DNA of 7,760 bases from an uncultured Altererythrobacter sp. GTDB lineage: Bacteria; Pseudomonadota; Alphaproteobacteria; Sphingomonadales; Sphingomonadaceae. The stretch is from positions 1 to 7,760 of the forward strand of contig CALFEA010000198.1 in the NCBI GenBank assembly GCA_937950385.1, in the 5' to 3' direction. The translations under genes and the position numbers were made by a program. The notes under the pieces were generated by a model. It was not told where the DNA came from, did not search any database, and worked only from the letters and a program-made list of their open reading frames with translations. This document shows, in pieces, positions 4,429-7,760 of the stretch (the first letter of the stretch is position 1; every line of letters starts with the position of its first letter).

Positions 4429-5805
4429 ATGAACCTCTCAACAGCAAGAACCGCAATGATCGCCAGCGCCGGGATGGCGCTAACCCAGCCATATTCCGTT
4501 TCTGCACAAGACCTTGAGGCAGAGGTGGAAAGCTTGCGCGCGCAAGTTGCCGAGATGAAAGAACGCGAGGCGCGGGCCAATGCGCGTCTGCAAGCGCTGG
4601 AGGAGCGTTTGCAGCGCATTGAGGCAGAGTCGATTTCTCCCAGCGAGGCATTGACTATTCGCGGCCGCGCCGTGCCTGCGCAAACCCGCCCGATGACGCT
4701 CGATCCATCGCTTGATGCGTTTCGCGGAGCATATTTGATGCCGAGCCGCCAACAGGCAGCAAGCTTGGTGCAAATCCAGCAGGCAGAAGATGCCGCGCAG
4801 GCTGCGGGGATTGGCGATGATCAAGCCGAAGAAACCGTGCAAAAGGCACCGGACACCTCCGCGGCCGTTGAAGACATCGTGCAAGCGCAGCAAGGCATCC
4901 AAAACAGCCGCTGGGGCGCGGATCTATCGCTTGGCTATTCGCGCTTCAGCGATGCCCGTATCAACCTTGATGGTTTCCTTGCGCTTGATGCGATTTTCCT
5001 TGGCACGATTAGCATTGATGAAGTCGATGCCGATATTTTCACCAGCGAGGCCACGCTGCGCTACGGGGTGAATGACAAGCTATTCCTCGATGCAAGCGCG
5101 CCCTATTTACACCGCAAATCCACCTTCCGCAGCGGCGGCGCAGGAGGCGCGGCGAACACTCCTGTCGAGGCGACTGTCGATGGCGGCGGGCTGGGCGATA
5201 TGAGCTTTGGCGCAAGCTATCAATTGTTTGCTGAAACAGTCCGGCGGCCCAATCTCGTGGCCAGCGCACGCGTCAAATTCCCAACCGGTCAAGAACCCTT
5301 TGGGATCGATTTTGTCGAAGTGATGGGCTCAGAAGGCAATTTGCAAGTGCCCGACACTTTGGCCACAGGCAGCGGCGTTTACGGCGCATCAATCGGCCTG
5401 TCTGCGCTCAAATCCCTCGATCCGATGGTGGTCTTTGGCAGCGTCAATTATTTCCGCAATTTTGAACGCAGCTTTGATGATATTGACGAAAATCCCGGGC
5501 CGCAGCCGGGCCGCGTTGATGTCGGCGATGCGGTTCAATTTGGCGCTGGCCTCGCCTTTGCGCTTAATGACCGGTCCAGCATTTCCATGTCCTATTCCCA
5601 GCGCGTTGTTGGCCGCTCACGCGTGCGGCTTGAGGGGCAGGAATGGCAAAGAATTATCGGCAGCCAAGCCAATGTCGCACTGGTGAATTTGGGCGCGACA
5701 TTCTCTTTAGGCGAGCGGCTTTCGCTGGTTTCCACCGTTGGCATCGGCCTGACAGATGACAGTCCCGATATGGTTGTTGGCCTGCGCTTGCCGTACCGCT
5801 TTTAG
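4429..5805 (+). CDS. fapF: Outer-membrane beta-barrel with N-terminal coiled coil, FapF-like amyloid secretion pore
   Basis: The predicted protein has 458 residues. A Sec signal ends at SVSA/QD (cleavage after residue 26). Residues 27-69 form a charged coiled coil with heptad Leu/Val (DLEAEVESLRAQV, LQALEERLQRIEAE). Residues 70-161 are a polar, partly helical linker. From Trp162 alternating amphipathic strands separated by Gly/Asp loops run to the end, which is LPYRF: a C-terminal Phe and aromatic pattern typical of Bam-assembled barrels. Known FapF is a trimeric barrel with an N-terminal coiled coil and a helical plug that exports the amyloid subunits; architecture, length and operon position all agree. 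Such proteins are often annotated only as transporter or MetA-pathway-of-phenol-degradation family. AAGGGA at 4415-4420 lies 8 nt before the ATG. It is the last gene of the operon and meets a convergent gene. Confidence 0.8.
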   Translation: MNLSTARTAMIASAGMALTQPYSVSAQDLEAEVESLRAQVAEMKEREARANARLQALEERLQRIEAESISPSEALTIRGRAVPAQTRPMTLDPSLDAFRGAYLMPSRQQAASLVQIQQAEDAAQAAGIGDDQAEETVQKAPDTSAAVEDIVQAQQGIQNSRWGADLSLGYSRFSDARINLDGFLALDAIFLGTISIDEVDADIFTSEATLRYGVNDKLFLDASAPYLHRKSTFRSGGAGGAANTPVEATVDGGGLGDMSFGASYQLFAETVRRPNLVASARVKFPTGQEPFGIDFVEVMGSEGNLQVPDTLATGSGVYGASIGLSALKSLDPMVVFGSVNYFRNFERSFDDIDENPGPQPGRVDVGDAVQFGAGLAFALNDRSSISMSYSQRVVGRSRVRLEGQEWQRIIGSQANVALVNLGATFSLGERLSLVSTVGIGLTDDSPDMVVGLRLPYRF

Positions 5806-5883
5806 AATGATGCAGGACGATATGCTTGGGCTTCAAGATCATGCGCATAATGCCGCGCCCTTGGTCTTGAAACGCCACGACAG
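5806..5883. terminator. Convergent intergenic region with an inverted repeat (5832-5841 / 5862-5871)
   Basis: This is the only gap between the plus-strand operon and the minus-strand pair. Its arms (TTCAAGATCA and TGGTCTTGAA) form a 10-bp stem with one G-U and a 20-nt loop; the loop edge includes the palindrome ATGCGCAT (5841-5848). Neither side is followed by a T run. A shared bidirectional terminator is therefore only a guess from position. Confidence 0.35.
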
Positions 5884-6819
5884 CTAGCGGAAATCCTCGC
5901 CTGCAAGCTTCATTTGCGCCTTCAATCCAAGCTGATTGATGTTCTGAATTTCCAGCCCCGGGTGTGCGTTCACTTCAAGCACAAGCGGCCCTTTGTTTAC
6001 ATCCAGAACAATATCAGCGCCGCTATAGCCTAGCCCTACGGCGGGTCCGCATTTGCTCGCCATTTCCAGCACGCGGTCCCAATGGGGTATAACAAAGCCG
6101 ACCAATTGTGAGCCTGTGTCAGGGTGGTGGCTGATCATTTCGCCGCCTTGAAGCGCGCGCGTTATCTCGCCCGTTTCCAAGGACACACCGGCGCCGATTG
6201 CGCGCTGGTGCAGATTGGCTTTGCCATCGGATTCGTTGGTCGGCAGGCGGACCATACCCAAAAGCGGCTCGTTTTGCAGGCAGATGACACGCAGGTCGGG
6301 CAAGCCTTCAGGCACCAAATTGGCGAGACCAGGATCGGCAATAATCAAAGGCTCAATCAAGGCCTCATCCTGACTGGAACCTTCGCCTGAATATTGACCA
6401 TCCAGGATCTGGCCGATGTGGTGGATCACGTCTTGAGATGACAAAAGGGTTCCAGACGCTTTGACCCAATGCGCGCCCTTCTTGCTGAATGCCAATAAGA
6501 TACCATCGCCCTGCGAACCGCGCGCTGGTTTAATCGCCCAAGCATCGGGCATGTCGCGCTCTGGCTTGAACGCTGCCAGTTTTTGGTAATCATCAATCAC
6601 CGCAATGGTATCGGTGCAGGAAATACCAGCGGCTTCCAAAGCGCGTTTTGCCGCGACCTTATCCCGCGCGCGTTCAATCGCGATGCGGGGATTGTATTTG
6701 GCAATCAGCGCATTGCGCATATTGATCCCCAAAATCTCATCAATCGGGGACATGTCGGGAATGAGAGCATTGGGCGCAGGCTTAGATCGGCTGAACCGTT
6801 TGCGCAGATCCATGAACAT
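5884..6819 (-). CDS. Alpha-L-glutamate-ligase-like ATP-grasp protein (RimK-related amidoligase)
   Basis: The predicted protein has 311 residues, starting at ATG 6819. GGAGGA at 6833-6828 lies 8 nt upstream, which beats the longer frame starting at 6855 that would run into the preceding gene. ATP-grasp marks appear in order: the glycine-rich nucleotide loop KPARGSQGDGI (97-107), the adenine-binding strand ALIEPLI (153-159), DLRV (175-178), the SDGKANLHQ-AIGAGV loop (197-212), GADIVLD (267-273) and the metal-binding EVNAHPGLEIQN (282-293). This is the alpha-L-glutamate-ligase-like family, related to RimK, thought to form amide bonds with glutamate or similar acceptors; the real substrate is unknown. 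There is no signal peptide, so it is cytosolic. It follows the membrane-protein gene with one base between stop and start, so the two are almost certainly co-transcribed and coupled. Confidence 0.85.
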   Translation of the reverse strand: MFMDLRKRFSRSKPAPNALIPDMSPIDEILGINMRNALIAKYNPRIAIERARDKVAAKRALEAAGISCTDTIAVIDDYQKLAAFKPERDMPDAWAIKPARGSQGDGILLAFSKKGAHWVKASGTLLSSQDVIHHIGQILDGQYSGEGSSQDEALIEPLIIADPGLANLVPEGLPDLRVICLQNEPLLGMVRLPTNESDGKANLHQRAIGAGVSLETGEITRALQGGEMISHHPDTGSQLVGFVIPHWDRVLEMASKCGPAVGLGYSGADIVLDVNKGPLVLEVNAHPGLEIQNINQLGLKAQMKLAGEDFR

Positions 6820-6820
6820 A

Positions 6821-7760
6821 TCAAACGTCCTCCGCTTCTCTAATAATCCAAGCATTGTGTTTCAAAGGCCTGCTAGAACGACCAGAGCGAGACGCTGTTT
6901 GCGCCTCGCGGATAGCCCTTGATTGGGGGATTTGCCGTCTTCTGTCTGGTTTGAAATCATCAACCGAATTGATGACCCACATCCCTTCTAACGGAGGTGC
7001 CTTCTCCTCTATCGTATCATCTCGCGCCGCAAGAACTGTATTTTCCAGCGTCAGCTCGACTTCTTCGACCACTTCGCCATCGGCGGTTTTATCGCGGGCC
7101 ACGCGTCTTCGCTCCAACCAAATCGGCGCGAACCGGCCAATCTCTGTCAGCCTCAAGCCGCGGTATCGGCCCAAAATTGCAATGGCGACGGCAGTCACAG
7201 CCGGCATCAAAATGGGCGAGGCCTCAATCAGCATCAGCGCCAAATGCGACACCATCACAAATTGAATGACAACGGCGAGGAAGAATGTGTTGAAAGCGAT
7301 GCGCGCGGCATCCAGCGGGCCATCTTTTTCCCATTGCCGCCACCAGCGTTCAACCACCAAGGCGCAGACAACCACGGGGAAAGCATCCACCTGCAATTCA
7401 GTGCCGAACCATGTTTGCATCGAAACCAGTGTCAGAACGATGAGCGAGATCAGCACTCCCAAAAAGCCAACGCGGGTCATTCTGAGTTTGAGCAAAGCCG
7501 GGGCAACGATCATGCCCACAAGGACAGAGGAGCCCAGCACCAATGGCCCCATAATCGGACCGATTTGCAAGAACGCCAGCGCGATCAACATCGGCGTAAA
7601 CAGGCCGAAGGCGCGCATGCCAATAAAGCTTCGGGCGAGCACAACAAGGAATGAGCCGAGCGGCAAAACCATCATCAAACTCGATGGCCGCAGACCCCAA
7701 ATGGCCTGTGATGTCGCCTGTCCGTCAAACGAGGAAGGCAGCGCAAAGAAGCTTTCAGTA
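6821..7760 (-). CDS. C-terminal part of a seven-transmembrane protein (inactive-transglutaminase/7TM family), partial
   Basis: The frame is open to the window edge; about 313 C-terminal residues are visible, ending EAEDV. A putative TTG start at 7678 is not used, because coding continues upstream with a sensible polar stretch (SFDGQATSQAIWGLRPSS). About seven hydrophobic segments follow: one beginning MMVLPLGSFLVVLA, then AFGLFTPMLIALAF, GPLVLGSSVLVGMIV, GVLISLIVLTLV, AFPVVVCALVV, FFLAVVIQFVMV with the linked HLALMLIEA, and MPAVTAVAIAIL. A charged tail of about 110 residues (RRRVARDK and onward, with acidic runs) is probably cytoplasmic. The family has an N-terminal transglutaminase fold lacking its catalytic residues, which would lie outside this window, and is consistently paired with the ATP-grasp gene seen here. 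The partner relationship is known; the process it serves is not established. Confidence 0.75.
   Translation of the reverse strand, partial: TESFFALPSSFDGQATSQAIWGLRPSSLMMVLPLGSFLVVLARSFIGMRAFGLFTPMLIALAFLQIGPIMGPLVLGSSVLVGMIVAPALLKLRMTRVGFLGVLISLIVLTLVSMQTWFGTELQVDAFPVVVCALVVERWWRQWEKDGPLDAARIAFNTFFLAVVIQFVMVSHLALMLIEASPILMPAVTAVAIAILGRYRGLRLTEIGRFAPIWLERRRVARDKTADGEVVEEVELTLENTVLAARDDTIEEKAPPLEGMWVINSVDDFKPDRRRQIPQSRAIREAQTASRSGRSSRPLKHNAWIIREAEDV
6828..6833 (-). promoter_or_regulatory. Shine-Dalgarno site for the ATP-grasp gene, inside the end of the preceding gene
   Basis: Read on the minus strand, GGAGGA encodes part of the terminal EDV codons of the membrane protein and also sits 8 nt before ATG 6819. 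It fixes the start there. Confidence 0.75.

Noticed and set aside
3765..4619. A 284-codon open frame on the minus strand
   Set aside because: It is antisense to the peptidoglycan-binding gene and the start of the barrel gene, both of which have signal peptides, ribosome binding sites and recognisable domains. Its product is Cys/Arg-rich with no motif, as expected from a shadow frame in GC-rich DNA.
5806..5883. A strong bidirectional intrinsic terminator between the convergent operons
   Set aside because: The inverted repeat has a 20-nt loop and no T run on either side, so it is kept only as a low-confidence candidate.
7244..7654. Plus-strand open frame of 136 codons opposite the membrane protein
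   Set aside because: The product is a His/Gln/Asn/Glu-rich low-complexity string, the typical antisense image of a hydrophobic membrane-protein gene.

Overview
The window most likely comes from an alphaproteobacterium of the Sphingomonadales (Erythrobacter-like). I infer this from the moderately high GC with coding-like third positions, the Ala/Gly/Asp-rich exported proteins and the general style of the genes. No rRNA or marker gene is present to prove it. There are no tRNA or rRNA genes, insertion sequences or CRISPR arrays.

Left part (about 1-5805, plus strand): one closely spaced operon that looks like a Fap-type functional amyloid system. In order it holds: the 3' end of an unrecognised gene that overlaps the next by ATGA; a small exported protein with three amyloid-type repeats (FapB-like); a larger exported protein with three repeats of the SGNxGVNxAAGxxNQQxN kind (FapC-like major subunit); a hairpin-rich 163-nt spacer; a C39-family cysteine peptidase with a lipoprotein signal (FapD-like); an exported protein of unknown function carrying a double-glycine-leader-like motif near its mature N terminus and a second copy at its C terminus (in the FapE position); an exported two-cysteine protein ending in a peptidoglycan-binding domain, which I do not know from the Pseudomonas operon; and an outer-membrane beta-barrel with an N-terminal coiled coil (FapF-like secretion pore).

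The implied logic is that the subunits cross the inner membrane by Sec. A lipid-anchored periplasmic C39 peptidase processes one or more partners. The fibre subunits leave through the FapF-like pore, and the peptidoglycan-binding protein may fix or guide the apparatus in the wall.

Right part (5884-7760, minus strand, convergent): the end of a multi-pass membrane protein of the kind annotated as inactive transglutaminase fused to seven transmembrane helices. It is followed, with one base between them, by an alpha-L-glutamate-ligase-like ATP-grasp enzyme. The two are translationally close and form a known conserved pair. Nothing in the sequence ties them functionally to the amyloid operon.

All functional assignments rest on motif recognition by eye. 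No database search was run.
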